From assembly GCF_963678635.1 (NCBI RefSeq), contig NC_087067.1, forward strand, positions 25,051,020-25,115,019: a stretch of DNA of 64,000 nucleotides, given 5' to 3'. The translations under genes and the position numbers were made by a program. Under the pieces are notes generated by a model. That model saw nothing but the letters and a program-made list of their open reading frames with translations, did not search any database and was not told the origin of the DNA. How positions within the stretch are numbered: the stretch's first letter is position 1; the number at the start of each line of letters is the position of its first letter. Source of the stretch: Symsagittifera roscoffensis (Eukaryota > Xenacoelomorpha > Acoela > Convolutidae). Shown one piece after another: positions 10,949 to 25,300 of this stretch.

Positions 10949-11662
10949 CACAGATGCGAAGTACCTCCGCTTCCGATACCACATATAAATAGCATTGCAA
11001 GCTAGCAGACAGACACAGAAAAGAGAGCCTTTAGTCTAAAAAAATGAAAAAATTTGAAAAAACGACTTCAAAATGTTGTCTGGAACGATAGACTATTTGC
11101 AAACAGAACACGTCCAGATACAAAATCGACGGCGTTTAATTAAAATTCAACAACAATTATGGATCGAAACTCTTTTGTTTTTGGTTTTACAGGAATTTAC
11201 TAAAGTTTAATAAACTAGGGTAAACTCCTCTAAAACCGAAAACAAAAAAATTGCCATAAAAAACTTTGAACTATAAATTAGGTGACTAAGCCAATAGAAT
11301 ATCAGCAGAAATCATTTGAGCCGAATACAGTTTTCCAGCGAATTAAAAAAGGGAAAATATACGAAGTCAAGGCTAGTAAAATTAAAAATTTGAGGAGTAA
11401 ATCACAACACTAAAAGGAAAGAACTACAATGAAAATTGCGTTTATACATTAAAAATCAAATATAAGATGGGGCAACTAAGCCGACAAATCAGGAGCAGAC
11501 AAGTAATAGGCCGACAATTTTTTTTGAAATGGAATATTTGAACTTATTGTCTACCAAGGTACGAAATGATTCAAGTGATTCTATTAAACAAGTTAACCTG
11601 AAAAAAACTCATTCCTTTCTTTCCTTACATTCCTTTGATAACGCTTGCTAATCGCAAGCGTT
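10949..11662 (+). mobile_element. Short version of the composite repeat (head and tail, no array)
   Basis: It begins ACAGATGCGAAGTACCTCCG with a CATTGCAAGCTAGCAGACAG block also present near 53065. It has CCGACAA motifs at 11485-11520 and ends at a perfect palindrome, CGCTTGCTAATCGCAAGCG, at 11642-11660. The ~180-bp array is missing, as expected of an internally deleted or array-free member. Confidence 0.45.
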
Positions 11663-12589
11663 ACTACAGTGAAAAAAGGTGAAAAGTTGCTATTTTGAAC
11701 TCAGACATCAGCAAATCCCAACATGATTCAATGTATTAACATAGTTTAATATCGAACGAGATCAACTTCCGAGTCCTTTTGGCTATACTCTCTAAATTTG
11801 AAGTCGAAAGAAAATACAAATTTCTTTCATTGACATTACAGTGAAACTGTTAGAGCAAACCAAATTCATTTCATCTGTTTAAACTTTTAGTTATTTAAGG
11901 GTTGCACAAACCATAAAATTCCTAGCTTCCTAGCTATATGGTTCAGCTTTGACGAAACCGAAGCCTATTAATCCTACCACGGTGTTTAATTTGTCCGATT
12001 TTGACTATTTTCCCGAAGACAAGATAGCTCGAAAAGGTTGTACTGTGGTTCAAAAAATAGTTCCACAAAAATAGTTACAACTGGAGCCCTTAGGCACGCA
12101 AAAAAAAGTTTAAAATGCAAGAAAATAAATCCGAAAAGAAAAAATAAAAGAATTAGAGCCACGAGGCACGGTTTTTTTGTCGCCTTGCTTTCGAACGTAG
12201 TTACCACATCATCCAATAAAAAATACCCGTTCCAATAAAAAATACCCGTCAGTAAGGAAGGATGCTTTAATAAGCGGTCTGAAATGCACTCAATACATCA
12301 CTCGCAAAAACTGAACATAAAACTCTTTGCGACATTAGTTGAAAAAAGTTTAACTCGTATTATAACACAGCGTTTAAATTTTTTTTAGTAATAAGTAATT
12401 CCTAGTTTTTTTCTTATTTCAACGGCCCGCTCACCAGAAAGGTTCAACGGAAAAACAAGGAAAAATTTTAGAGAAAAAGTATGGTACTGCAGATAACTGC
12501 GCCAATTTCAAACCACTTTTTCTTTTGCTTCCAAAAACCCTAAGTTAACAGAATTTTTTACTGGACACTTTTCCCATTAATAGCTTCGA

Positions 12590-13110
12590 GCATGAGACTT
12601 TTTTTGTCCCGACTATTTGAAAAATGGGGAGGAACTTTGTTTTCGGGTGTTTTAGATTTTTTCTTTGTTTTCCACGCAAAATCAGGCATCACATATAATT
12701 ATCGGAACGGGTCGAACGATATATTATATTGAAGCCCTTTCATCCGTGATTCGAACGACATTAAAAAATTTTGAAAATTTTCTCAGTGTCGAGAAAAACC
12801 GGTTCGCAAAAAAACTTACATTTTAAAATTTTTTCGTTTTCCTAATCATTTTTCTTCAAAAACCGTTTTCCAATTGACCTATTTTACTATGACTATCTTC
12901 TATTTTTGCCTAATATGCCTAAATTCTATAATATGCCTAAATTCTATTTTTTCGTTCAGATCTTTTAATCACAACATGCAGAAAAAAACGACAATTTTTG
13001 TAATTTTTAAAGACTTTTGTCGGAACATTCTGTGATACATGCATAGCAACCGGCTATCCTTGTTCACTTATGTATTTTTACCATTTTTCTAAGATAACTT
13101 TTTAGAAACC
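12590..13110 (-). repeat. Inverse-orientation relative of the 33420 repeat with GGATAGCCGGTTGC end
   Basis: GGGGAGGAACTTTG (12625), CGTGATTCGAACGAC (12745) and, at 13022, CGGAACATTCTGTGATACAT followed by AGCAACCGGCTATCC. The last string recurs near 18295 (inverted), 42498 and 48220, which suggests a common terminus. Confidence 0.4.
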
Positions 13111-13974
13111 ACTCATGTTTTACTATAGTTCGGTCGAAACATAAGTCGAACACCTCAACCCGGGTAGAGCAAAAAGGAGCGCTAACAGTCAATCTATTCT
13201 GCTTATGAAAAAAAAAGAAACATTCAATTAATTTCAGCTATTTACTGAGGAAATAGCCCGTGTTTAAATGAATTTTGTTAAACCTTTTCAATTTATTTTT
13301 GATTGCCCCTGAGATCACAAGTTAAAATTTTTATTAATTTCTGGCAAAGTGAATGGAAACAGTCTGATGATCAAACTTGAGACCATCTTATGATAGAAAT
13401 TTCCATGTTAATTGCGACTATTAAGCAATTCAGTTTTAAATATTCATAACTCCAGGCAACTATTTTTAAAGGACTTTCATCAAATTAGACCATGCCTTGT
13501 TGCAATTAGTCTCTGTCTGAGACTGTTTTTATTAAATGTTCACTTCAATTTCTGGCTCCATTGATTATCTTTTTTTTGTGTTCTTTTGAAGTGACCAAAA
13601 CAAAACTGGGTGCGTGCAATAATACATGTAAAAACTACCGTGTCTTTCCTATTATGGCCTCCCAGACTAGTAATAAAAAATAATAGCCCCCAGCCCTGTG
13701 GTGATTTTACCATTACGGGGGGCTTTAATTTTTAGGTGGCGGACTATAATGTGGAAAACCCCAATTAACCTAGATAGCCATTAACCGACATTAGCAATTA
13801 ATCGAAACTCGAAACGAAAATTTGATATTGTATTATGTCCACGCAGGAAGCAAAAATGGTACGCACAACCTAAGAAAGAGGTGGATATAATTTATCACAA
13901 GATCAAAAAATTCATCTAATTCAGTTTCTAATGCCACTCTTGACTTAACTTTCGATTTACAAAAAAATTATAAA

Positions 13975-14330
13975 AGGCCTTAAAGACCATTGAATTTCAA
14001 AAACAGCTTATAAATGACACTTTTTTGATGAAATTAAACCAATTTGAAAAACTGGATCAATATGTAAATTTTGTATTCCTCCGGGAAATCTGAAATTAAA
14101 ATCCACTTTCGAAATTTAAGTCAATCACGTTTATCGTGACCTTTAGAAATTTTCTGTTCGATAAAGGAATTGGCCTTCCTTTTAGCAAAATAAAGGAAAT
14201 TGAAAAGAAATCAAAAGACCAACCGAGAAAAATCAAATATTACTGTGAACAACCTTCAAGACGTCTTCCTGAAAAAAAAAGCAAAAATAAAGATAAGCCG
14301 TAAAAGCAAGGATAGGAGTAAAACAAAGTA
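13975..14330 (+). repeat. TATA-bearing repeat family, copy 2
   Basis: It matches the family from ATAAATGACACTTTTTTGAT through TCACGTTTATCGTGACC and GAAAAGAAATCAAAAG. The TATA-like end is eroded here. Confidence 0.5.
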
Positions 14331-14419
14331 ATAGATAATTTTGTAAGTTAGGTTTTCAAATTTTTTTTATAAGCCTGATCGCTCGCTTCATGCGCACGCA
14401 ATTAGACAAGGATCTATAA

Positions 14420-14650
14420 CTTCTAACCGGTTTTTCTCAACACACGAACTTTTTGGGAAATTTCTAATGTCGTTCAAATCACGACTGAAAGAGCTTTAAT
14501 ACTATATATCACTCAATCCATTCCGAAGATTATTTATGGTACCTGATTTTGCGTGAAAAGTCTTTAAACATGCCCGAATACAAAGTTCCTCCCCATATTC
14601 AATGATCGAAACATAAATCATCAAGACCTGGATTTTCTCTACATTTTCAG
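14420..14650 (+). repeat. Dispersed repeat shared with 33420-33640
   Basis: The same landmarks as the intron 1 copy (ATATATCACTCAATCCATTC, TGGTACCTGATTTTGCGTGA). Non-coding. Confidence 0.5.
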
Positions 14651-15609
14651 GCCGACCGAATTGAATTTCCGAAATCTCCCAAAACGATGCAATACGCATA
14701 TAACAAAATTTTTTGTACCGCGATCGTTTTTTCAAAAGCTTGACCAAAAAATTGCGTTAAATGTTTGACCGAAAAACCCACACTCTTTTTAGAATTTGTA
14801 AACAAAATTAATAACTGGTAACAAATTTAAAAAAACATTGGGCAAATAAGCCGACGGAATTAAAGCCGACAATTGATAAGCTGAAAAACAGCCGAAATAT
14901 TTTCTGACAAAAAATCATTAAAAAGTTTAAATCTACCCGCTACAATACAAACCCTATAAATTTCTCTCAGTAAGGCATTCAAAGAAAACCAATAACCACT
15001 TCACAATTGAACATCATTCCATCCAAGAGGTGTTTCCTGTACTCGGCCTGTTAGCACCACGTCCGACAAAAACTTATAAAAACTTCGCAAAAACTATCAA
15101 AAATGGCAAAAGGGACAGTTTACTGATTAGTTTGTATACTATTGCGGCCTGAAAAAAAAAGATTTGTTTGAAACATTTGAATTAAACTCAAAATGAGAAT
15201 TTGTAGCTCTTCGGTGAAAAAAATTGTTCGCCTGATTTTGATCACGCATAACTGCCTTTAGTCACGATTTTTTTTATACTTACATACATAAATATTAACT
15301 ACAGTTTCCTATTTAAAATATAATACAATCTTCAATTTAAACCGGCAATGTGACATTACAGCACATAGGATTGTTGCGCCATATATAAAAAAAAATGATC
15401 ACAAAATTGTACAAATTTTCGAACTTCTAGAGATGAAATTGAAAACATCTCCAAAAAAAATTGAAACCCAAGCTGTAATTTAAAAGCTTTCGACAATATT
15501 TTCAACCTTCAAAACACAGCACAAAAATTTCAGCTGCAATATTTTTCGTTTCTATCAAGGCACATTTTTTTTACCTGCGACATCAAAATAAAATTGATTC
15601 TTGATTATA

Positions 15610-16357
15610 TTAGCAGTCAAACGCCCCAACAACTGGTTCTTCTGCTGAAGGGTATGGTGAAACGAACTGAGATGATTTCATCGTGAATACCTTGAGCAAA
15701 AAATTTGTATTTTCACAGTTAGCCGAATAGTCCATTTTTCTAATGTGCTCACAAACTTGAAAGAATATCTCGGAGTTTTGATCTTTTGAGGCACTTGTTT
15801 GGAACAGTTGCTTGGACGCTGCAGTCAAACTAAGGTCTACAAAAGCCTGGAAGACATTTTTGAAATCGTCTTCGCTTGAAAACATAACCAACTTGCATAA
15901 CCAAATACACAAACTGTCCTGCAGTTCAGCTTGGTGTTTATATTCGTCGAAATTTGACAATGTCTGACTATTGACCAAGGCCTCCAAAGCCACATTGACA
16001 CATCTCAAGAACAAATCCTCAAACTGAGAACGACTACTCATCGACTGCAACGAATTCACCGCATTTATTTTCACTTTGAAGTTCTGACAAGACTCTATAG
16101 TATTAATCAAGGCTTCCTGAAGGGGTTTTATAAACTCTTCTTTTCGACGACTGGTCAAAACTGAGTTCTGAAGGACAAGCCCTGCCGCGTAGCATGCGTT
16201 CCACCTCACTTTAGCAAGACATGGTCCCGCAACTAGTCCGATCAAAGCGTCAAATGCAGACTGCAACAGAAGGTTAAACCTCGGTTGCTCGTCAAGTAGA
16301 GCATCATTTACACAGTACAGAAGGCTTCCGATTCCTCTCACTGCGTTGTATTTGCAC
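15610..16357 (-). CDS. HEATR6: HEATR6 exon 9 (residues 954-1202, stop)
   Basis: The acceptor is TTTTAATATAG. It begins CKYNAVRGIGSLLY (human VKSNAVRALGNLLH) and contains KVRWNACYAAGLVLQNSVL and SCQNFKVKINAVNSL, strongly conserved in the family. The stop is TAA at 15612-15610. A GCAG|GTAAAA string near 15570 looks like a donor and could mark a 3' UTR intron. I see no AATAAA within about 300 bases after the stop. Confidence 0.93.
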
Positions 16358-19300
16358 CTATATTAAAATTTCCAGTTCAGTTGCGATAAATTTTGTAGGT
16401 CGCAAATCAAATTATTTTACAGACAACTCTAGCTCTACGCATATTTTAAGGTTAACAAATGCTCAAGAGTCAATAAAATTTTTAGGTGCACCAAAAACTG
16501 TTTCATCATTAAAAATTGTTGCATTAAAGTACAAAAACATAATTTCAATAAGCGCTATTTTAGGTAGATTTCTTGATTAGAAGTTGCGGAAAAAGGCAAT
16601 AAACATTTTTTGTAATTCGTAAAAATCAGTATGGTCGAAGAACTCACCTATCTTGATCTTCACTGCTTTTGATGCAGGACTGGAGACATTGGCAGAAAAT
16701 GGCCGGAGTGAGCTCCAGAAGAAAGTTGGGGTCTGAGTCCGAGAGTGCAATGAAGTTGTCAGACAAGTTGGCAAGCGTCCAGCAAGCTCGCGAACGAACG
16801 TACCTGAAGAACAGTTCAAATATTTTACAAAGAGACAAAGCAGAGCTTCGTACCACTTGCGATACAAAAATGAATGACTATCACTACTTGCATATGAGTC
16901 GACAAACAAAAATTTAAGAAAATAGTTTTCAAAATTAAAAATGCAAAAAAAAAAGAAATCTTGGAACTGAATGAATTACCTACGACTTTAAAGTTTTATA
17001 AAAATAGGCGAAGCGAAGCTTCTCACTCCTTGCGATACAACACATACATAGCAAGACAAACTAACCGGCAGAATAAATGAAAACCGATGAAAAAATCATC
17101 AATTCTTTTTTAGAAATATCGAAAAAATTGATCTATCAAAATGTTCCCTGTATTTTACTTGAGTAAAAGTTCCTTTCAATAAATGTTGCCTCCAGGCGAT
17201 ATATTCTAAGCGGAAATTTTTTAGCCAAGAAATAAGGGGGAGAAACTAATTATAAAATTCAGACCAAAAAAAGTAGACTTGGATATGACGTAAATTTCAG
17301 TCCTCCACTAAACGTTGAGATGACCGAAGTTGTTTACGTGGAAAAGTATGTAAGCCACAAGTACAAAAAATCAAAATTGATATTAATTTCATGAAACAAA
17401 AATGAGAAAACTCAAGAACATGATATTGTTCATTATTTTTGAAAATATCGTGTGTTTTTCCTTGTTTAAACTTCGTGGAAAGTATTCAAATTCATTCAAG
17501 TGAATAATCTAGAACTCTTTAGTTTTTAAAAGTCGGGCAGGAAAAAGGACTGAACCCTGAATGTATCTATGTATCAATCTCGCACGTGGGCAAAATGAAT
17601 CACTTGAATTTACCTGTTGGTATGCGATATGAGGGAGAAAATAGCTTTTGAGACATCCACAATGAAAGTGTAATCACTCTTGAGCGAAGGCAGAAACTGG
17701 ATATAACTGCCCAGGGCACGGAGGGCGGCGCCTGCCACGTTGTGATCACTCTCCACCGAGTATCCTTTGAAAACAAAAACAATTTAAGCAGGCTGTAGTG
17801 AAAGTAGAACAGAATATTTCGATCACAGTTAATTTTGTTTTAAAAAAAGGCATTTTGCTTTTCAAATATTGCCGTTTCATGAAGCATGTGGAGAAGAGTT
17901 AAGAAAGTTTTAGCAACAGTAGCACTTGAAATGGATCAATATGATGAGTGATTCTTCGCTCGTATATCCGTCTGAAAAGGACAAACTTTAAGCCAGAAAA
18001 GGACATTTCTGTGTTAAAAGAACAAACTTTAACACAGAGATGTTTTGGTATCTTCAAAAAATCGATCCAACTTTAACGCGCTTCAACATGGTTTATAATA
18101 CGATACATCTCTCTACTATAATTTGACGCAATTATTTGTTGTACCTGTTTGGCTTGATAAAAATAGAAAAAAAGACACGAATATAAAGCTCTTTCCCACT
18201 TCGAAGTCGGAACAAGTTCTTTCCCTTTTCGAGCCGTTTTTTTCCCTAAAACGTAACTCGAAAAATTTACATCAAAAATGAAAATCAAACACAGATAGCC
18301 GGTTACTGTGCAACTACCACAGAATGTTTCGACCGAACTGATATAGATTTGAAGAAACAAGAATTTAAAATGAATTAGGTGAAAAAGCAAAATGGACTGG
18401 TACAGATAGCTGAAACAATATTTAAACGGGAGTAGATTTAAATTCTCTCATCGCGTGTCATTCGCTATTTTAAATTCATCTAGTATGAAAAACGGAAAAA
18501 TTAAAACGATAAGAATTAATCGGTGCAATAGATTTGGCTAAGTGCAGGCCCAAACCTTTCTTCCAAAAGTGGGTCATTTAGAGCTTATTTTTGGTTCTGA
18601 TTAGTCATCTAAAAATTTCGCCACTTAAAAGTCAAGTTTCTGTCAAGTTTAATCCTTAAAAATTCTAAAACTACCGGACTAATCTTTGAGAAAATTATAT
18701 CAACCTGAGTTTTTGATATAGCCGAACAAACTTTCAGAAAAGATTGATGTCCAAAAATATGCATAAAAATGGTTTTATATATAGTAAAACTGACTTTTGC
18801 TATCAAACAAAAAATATTCGTTCATAACATAACGAATATTATACCCTTCTTAAACCAGGAGATTATACCCTCCTTAAAATTTTTTGGTCTAAATAAGAAA
18901 TAATTTGATACACAGTGGCAAAGCTGCAGCTTTGCAAACACGAGCGAGAAAGCAGCAAAGATCCAGGAACTTTAAAATGCACAAAAACTCGTATTTTGCA
19001 TGCAATAATAGAATAGGCTATTCTTGCACCACAAAAAAACTGAAGGTAACCACACTAACTTTGTATGTAATAAATAAAAAAGTATTAAGCCAAATGCGTA
19101 GAAAATATGCATTCCAAGAACCTCACGGAGTTACCCGAGTTGAAAATTTTTTGAAATGAGATCTTTATTATTATTCTCTTGTATGAAACAAAGTTTTTTC
19201 GGTTCAATAGATGAATTAAAAAGCAACAATTGTGTTAGTTTATTGCTAATCGAAAGTCAAAGCGCTGAGGATTATAGGGCTTCTGTAGCCTACCGATTCA

Positions 19301-22300
19301 AAGGTGCCATCAAAAGTTGCACTTTTGCTTGTTACATAGGTTGAAAAAAGTTGCATCTAACTATCACACTACGCTACGCTTGTGGAACAATTTTCTGACC
19401 GCTTGAACTAAAAGAATCATTGAAAGCTGTAGTTGATTGAAAAGAGCCAAAAATTACCCATTTTGGGGTAAAAATTGACCCGATTTTTGAAGAATAAATT
19501 GCACCATATTACTACTGCTAAAATGTTAAGTATCTTTAGTCCCCATCAATTTTTGTCTAATGTCAAACAAATTAGAGAAAACGCGTTTAAAAATCCTATT
19601 CTGTTCGTTTTCTCCGATAATTGAAATCAGCACTATATAACATGAGATTGAGATAGACGAAAGGCATCATAAGTACCAATTGAGACCGTACCCTAACCTA
19701 TCATGAGAGTGACGCAGTACATCTTCCTCGAGTGGGGTAATCTCTCGTAGACTGAGGGTGGAATTGCAGCTAGACAGTCGCAGGCAACTGAGCGTATGGC
19801 ACTTCTATTTTTGGGTTTAAGTAGCTGAGTCAAGGGCCCATCCAGTACCTTAACACACGCTCCAATTAGGATATCAATAAAACTAGACCACTGATATAAA
19901 ATTGAAAAACCAAGTAAAAACTGAAATCGAAGAACCGAAAACTGATGAACGGACCATATTTGGATTAATCTTAATCTGCTATTCTTAGTCAAAAGAAACT
20001 GATTTTCTAATGTTTAAGCAAATATGTAAAAATCATGAAAATTCTCTCTGTTGTGTAAAAATTATGACGGAATTCTGCCTTCACAAGGTTTTGGGGAAAA
20101 TTTCCAGAGCAGAAAATTCTGGCTCCTGTCGTACGTAGAACAACAGCTGTTTATTTTTTCCGCAGAGTATTATTAAAAGCTATAATAAACGAACTCACAT
20201 GTTTCCAAAAGTCAAACAATTTATCTGGACACATCTGTGTACACTTGGGCATAGCCCTTGCCACTTTCTCCAGCATGGCCAGAACTGCTATCTTCACTTC
20301 CTGGCAGAACACGTCTGGACCCAGCCCTGCATCCACCAGAGTCTGAATTGAGTCCACACTAGGTAGCATGACTTGGAAGTAGTGGACAGACAGTGAAGCC
20401 ACAAAGTTGTAAGCTGAAATCTTAAGTGCCTCTGAAACAGAAGGAAGAAAATTTTTAAAAAGCCAACAACAATTTCAGAATGGCTCCAAATTTTTTACTT
20501 TTAAATTTTCATTCAATTTCTGAGACTTTCATGATCGAAATTTTTTCCGTGAGAGTAATTTATTGCAAATCACTCGCGTGCATATTTTTTTCGTAAATTT
20601 GCGTAAGGTTGACGAAAAACGTTTTAGATTTTCGATTACTTTCAGGCCTTAGATGGAAAAGCACCACACGACACTAATTGGAATCAATTAACACCGCCAG
20701 CAGACAGTTGGAAAAGAGTCAATGATCGCAAGTAAATAGAAAAAAATACTGACCTGATTTTTTTCTGCTTACTTTTTGAAAAATCTCAACTTTCGAATTT
20801 CCTATATGGCTTAAAGCTGGCCTTACGAAATAGATGGCCTTAAAGCACTTTCAATTACTGGAACAATTTATGATTGACACTTTTTTGATAAAATTGGCCC
20901 AATTTGAGAAAACTGAATCAAACTGAATCAATAGCTAAAATGTTTTGTTTTGCTGGGAAATTTGATAGTTAAATTCCATTTTTGAAATTACAAGTTGATC
21001 ACGTTTTTCGTGACCTCTACACTTTCTCTGTTCGATAATGGAGTTTGCCTTTATTTCAAAAAAGTCTATATTCCAGTTTAAAGAAATCAAAAGTCAAACC
21101 GCGAAAAAGTAAATTTAAGCCTGCCTTCTGAAAAAATCGAAACAAAATCATCGCGACCTATATAAGAGTCTGAACTACGTTCATCGACTCTTAAAAATGA
21201 TAAAGACTAAAACATTTTTCATGGCCATACGTTAATTGAGCTTTTTGTGACTAGTAAATTGAAAGTCAAGCTCCACACGCCCAAAAAAATAGACCAACTT
21301 CAGAAAAATTTTTGTCAAAGAAAACTAATTCGGAGCACTCTGCAACGCGCACTTATTCCTCCAGAACGAAGTGGCAAGGAACTTTGTATTTCAGTGGTTT
21401 TATTTACTTTATTGATTCGAATGAGCTTGGCCTCGTAAATAGTTGGAACGTTGACCTAACATTAAAACGATGACAGCCTAGAGTGCAATTTCCTTGGCTA
21501 ATTAAACCTTAAATTTCAAACTCTCTGCGAGTTGCAAACATGAACTTTTGGTATTTGACTGCTGTGATCATAACTCACAAAAAAAACACATTGCAATATC
21601 GTCGTTAGATGCATGCTTTTGATAATTTTAAAAGAATCACTTCATAAAGAACTTCCTGGCCGACATATGGCTGTTGAACTTTAACAGTTTTTCATCAACT
21701 ATGAACTTCACGTTTAATTAAATACCCACGTGTTGCCAAGATCAATTAAGTAGCTTCATAAAAGAGCTTTTTTATAATTAGTTCCTTAGTGGAAGCAACA
21801 ATTTCCAAATTTTTTTTTAATGAAAGCCTTTCAGTTCACTTTTGCAATACAGGACTTTGCCTTTATTCTTAAAATAAATGTCACTTAGCTCTCAAATTAG
21901 CGTCTAATAAGCTTCAATTGAAACATTACCTTGGTCAGGGTTGGTGCTTTCTTTGGTGTAGGGGTGACCATTGTGAATTATGTCTTTCATGATTGACATT
22001 GCCCAACATTCCTCCCCTTTCAACGACACCACCGCCGCTGGTTGATTTTTCTCCATGGGTAGTTGGTTCTCATTAGCAATATTGTCACCCGATCCTCTTA
22101 TGTGCTCCAAGTCATTTTTAGCACCACCTCTCAAATTCAGCCCCGAGACACTCAAGCACAAACTTGACCTGGAACCAGCAACTGAGCTCCCTGATAGCCC
22201 CGTTCCGTAGAGTCCATAAGAAGTTAGAGGGGTATGGGCACCGCTTCTGATATATCCCCCTCCCCTCGCACAACCCGAATCGTCCGATTCATTCAACAAT

Positions 22301-25300
22301 TTAGCTCTGCTTGGAGGCTGGAACTGTTTGAATATCTCGTAAACTTCAGCTAGCGGAGGATCAATTTGGGTGATCGAGGAGAGACACTTAATAGCCTCTA
22401 GTCTTGTCGGACAGTGAGTTGAGTTGAGAAAGTTAACCAAGTGTCGAACAACTCTAGTAAGGAGACCAAAACGCAGCTTGTGATAGGGAGTGGACAATAT
22501 CAGATCTGAGAGCGCCTTAAACATAGCGAGATTTCTTAAGTTTTAAGTAGCTTTTTTTGCAAGTTTTTTGATACAGAAGTCATTTAAACTGGTAAAAGAA
22601 TATTTCCAGAATATAGCGTAAATGTGCTTCATAGCTTTAGATATCTTAAAACATGAAATAATATGAAAAAAATCCAGATTTAAACATAACCAACAGATAG
22701 CTGGAAAAGTTTCAATGTACTCAAGATAATAAAACAACGACTGGTCATTTTGGAAGCAATTCCGGAGAACTACATACCGTCTTTAAAAAAATGAAATTCT
22801 TATAAGGTTGCAAAATCAGAACTTAAAAAATCACAAAATGTGGGGAAAATTTTTCGAACTAAATTTCCCGCACTATTACTGGAAAAACCAGTGAGTTTTA
22901 ACTATAGTAAAAATTGCTTAAATCAGAAAAAATCTCTGGTATGAAAAATTTAGCCGACAAACATTAGGCAGACTAACGATAGCCCGACCGTTAAATCTTC
23001 CAAGCAGAAAATTTTGAAGTTCCAAAAATTTAGGCTATTGGCCGGACTCAAACGCTAGATTTTGGTTGCCTCAATCATGTACAGTATCTCTAGGCTGAGC
23101 GGGCAAAAGTAGTAGAATTACCTCACGGATGTATGGCTCTCATTGAAAATATCCACTACTTCGCATTACTCAAACCTCATTGGTTGAAAAACAGCGGTGG
23201 CTGTGTTGCGCTATATCTAGACATAAACGGCGTTTTTTATTGCTCGCATCTTAAATAAAATCAGTGAAGTCCGGAAACTTCGGATCAACTCGAAAGAAAA
23301 TCGTCCCAAAAATCGAGCATCAAATAGTCTTCAAAATTAAAATTGGTACATTAATTTAGAAATTCAAAACAAAACCAAAATTTTTTTTCGTTGATAATAG
23401 CAGTGTTTTTGGGTACCTATACATCGCCAATCGAAGATTGGAAAAGAGTAATGAACGCAAGTAAACATAAAAAAAGACTGACTTTCTTGAGAAAAAAACT
23501 TTCGAGTTTCAAAGAAAAAAATAGATGCCCTCAAAGCTTTTTGAATTACTAGAACAACGAATGATTGGCGTTTTTTGACAACATTAACCCAACTAGAGAA
23601 AATTGGATCAAAATGTAAAGTTTTTATTCCGCTGGAAATCTAGAAATTAAATTCCACTTTCAAAACTAGAAATCTTTCTCGTTTTTTTTTGCGCCATTTC
23701 CAGGTTCTTATTTGAAGAGTGCTATGTACGTCATTATCAGCAGATGAACTTCAATTGAACTCAAAAAATCATATATATCTGAGTGCATTCGCAGGTTCTT
23801 GATCAGTGCGAACACAAAAATTTGCAAGCGCAGGTTCTTGATCAGTGCGAACACAAAAATTTGCAAAGGCTTACCGTATATTTTCTGGTTCCAGCAAGTA
23901 ATTTCTTGTCGAAATTTTACTAAGGATCCCCTTTTGGTACTAAAAAGTGACAGGCATTTCTGGCTGATAAGCCGAAAATTCTCTTAAAAAGCACATGTAT
24001 ACCATGACAATTTCTGCCAATTTGGAGCAGAGAGAGAGCCTAAAACCAAGTAATTTTTGCTCAAACTTTCAAAAGGTGCTTAAACATTTGACAAAACAGA
24101 CATTTGACAAATCTGGTTATTCTAGTGTTCAGCCAAAGCTCCTAAAAGCGAGAAGTCTGATTTGGAAAAAAATAGCAAATGGACAATTGGAAAAATCAAT
24201 GGGTGCCAGGAAACATAAAAATTCATATGATTTTTGAAAAAACTTGCAACTTTGGTATTGCGAGGAAAAAAATAGATGACATAAAAGCTCTTTGAGTTTC
24301 GAGAACAGTTTATAAATGACACGTTTTGATGAAAATGAACCCAATTCAAGAAAGCTGGACTAATTAGCCAAATTTTATATTCCGCTGAAAAATATGAAAA
24401 CTTAAATTCACCTTTCGAAACCAGAAGTTGATCACGTTTTTCGGATTACACTTCTGCTGTTCGATAATCGAGTTTAACCTCCTTTTAATGAAGGAAATGA
24501 ACTTAAATTTAAAAAAAAAATCAACATTGAAACCGCCAAACATCAAACCTGAACGAACAAGACGAACAAAAAATACAAAAAAATTATCACCATCTATATA
24601 TCTATAGGTATATATCTACAGCACCATATCAAAAAATCCTGTTATACGGCTGGGCATTCATCATTAGGTTCCATAGTGAAACCAAATATCAACGAGGGCC
24701 AACTTTTCAATTCATGAAGGCGGTGCCACGACTCAAAACTGCTAACAGAAATAATGAAAAAAGTATACACGCAGAAAACTTGCTCAGGTAATTCATTTAA
24801 GAACTGCTGACAATTCGCTAAAACTAGGAAAAGTTATTTCAATCACAATTTTTCAATTGAAATGCATATTCAATTAGAAATTCTTGACGTTACCAAAGAC
24901 ATCCAATAATTTTCAATTAACTCCACCACCAATTTATTCCGAACATACGCACGAAAAAAATCGAAATGTATCAGGATAGCATAAAATGATGTTATTTTTA
25001 AATAAAGTACAAAATCCCACATATAATTCTCCGAGATACGTTTGGTACGATATCGCAGTGGATGGCACCGCACGCAAATACTTCAATGCCCTAGGCTGAG
25101 AGATGTTACCCTTTTGACAGGGCTCTTCGGTTGCGACTCGGAATTAAGCTGATTCGAACTTATTTTCCCGATGTAGATAGCCTCAGAACCGAAAATTCAG
25201 ATTAGCTGTCTGAAGCGATGAAATTGCATTCTTCTTCCGCAGTGTATTCAGATTCTTCGTCAATATTGTCTAATTTTACGAAAGTTACATACTTGAGCAA

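Noticed and set aside
16577-16909. 110-residue minus-strand frame over HEATR6 exon 8
   Set aside because: It is out of phase with the flanking exons and not family-like; the 156-nt exon in the other frame explains the sequence.
17600-17782. 60-residue minus-strand frame over HEATR6 exon 7
   Set aside because: It is the wrong frame. The neighbouring frame, set by splice phases from exons 6 and 8, matches the HEATR6 family.
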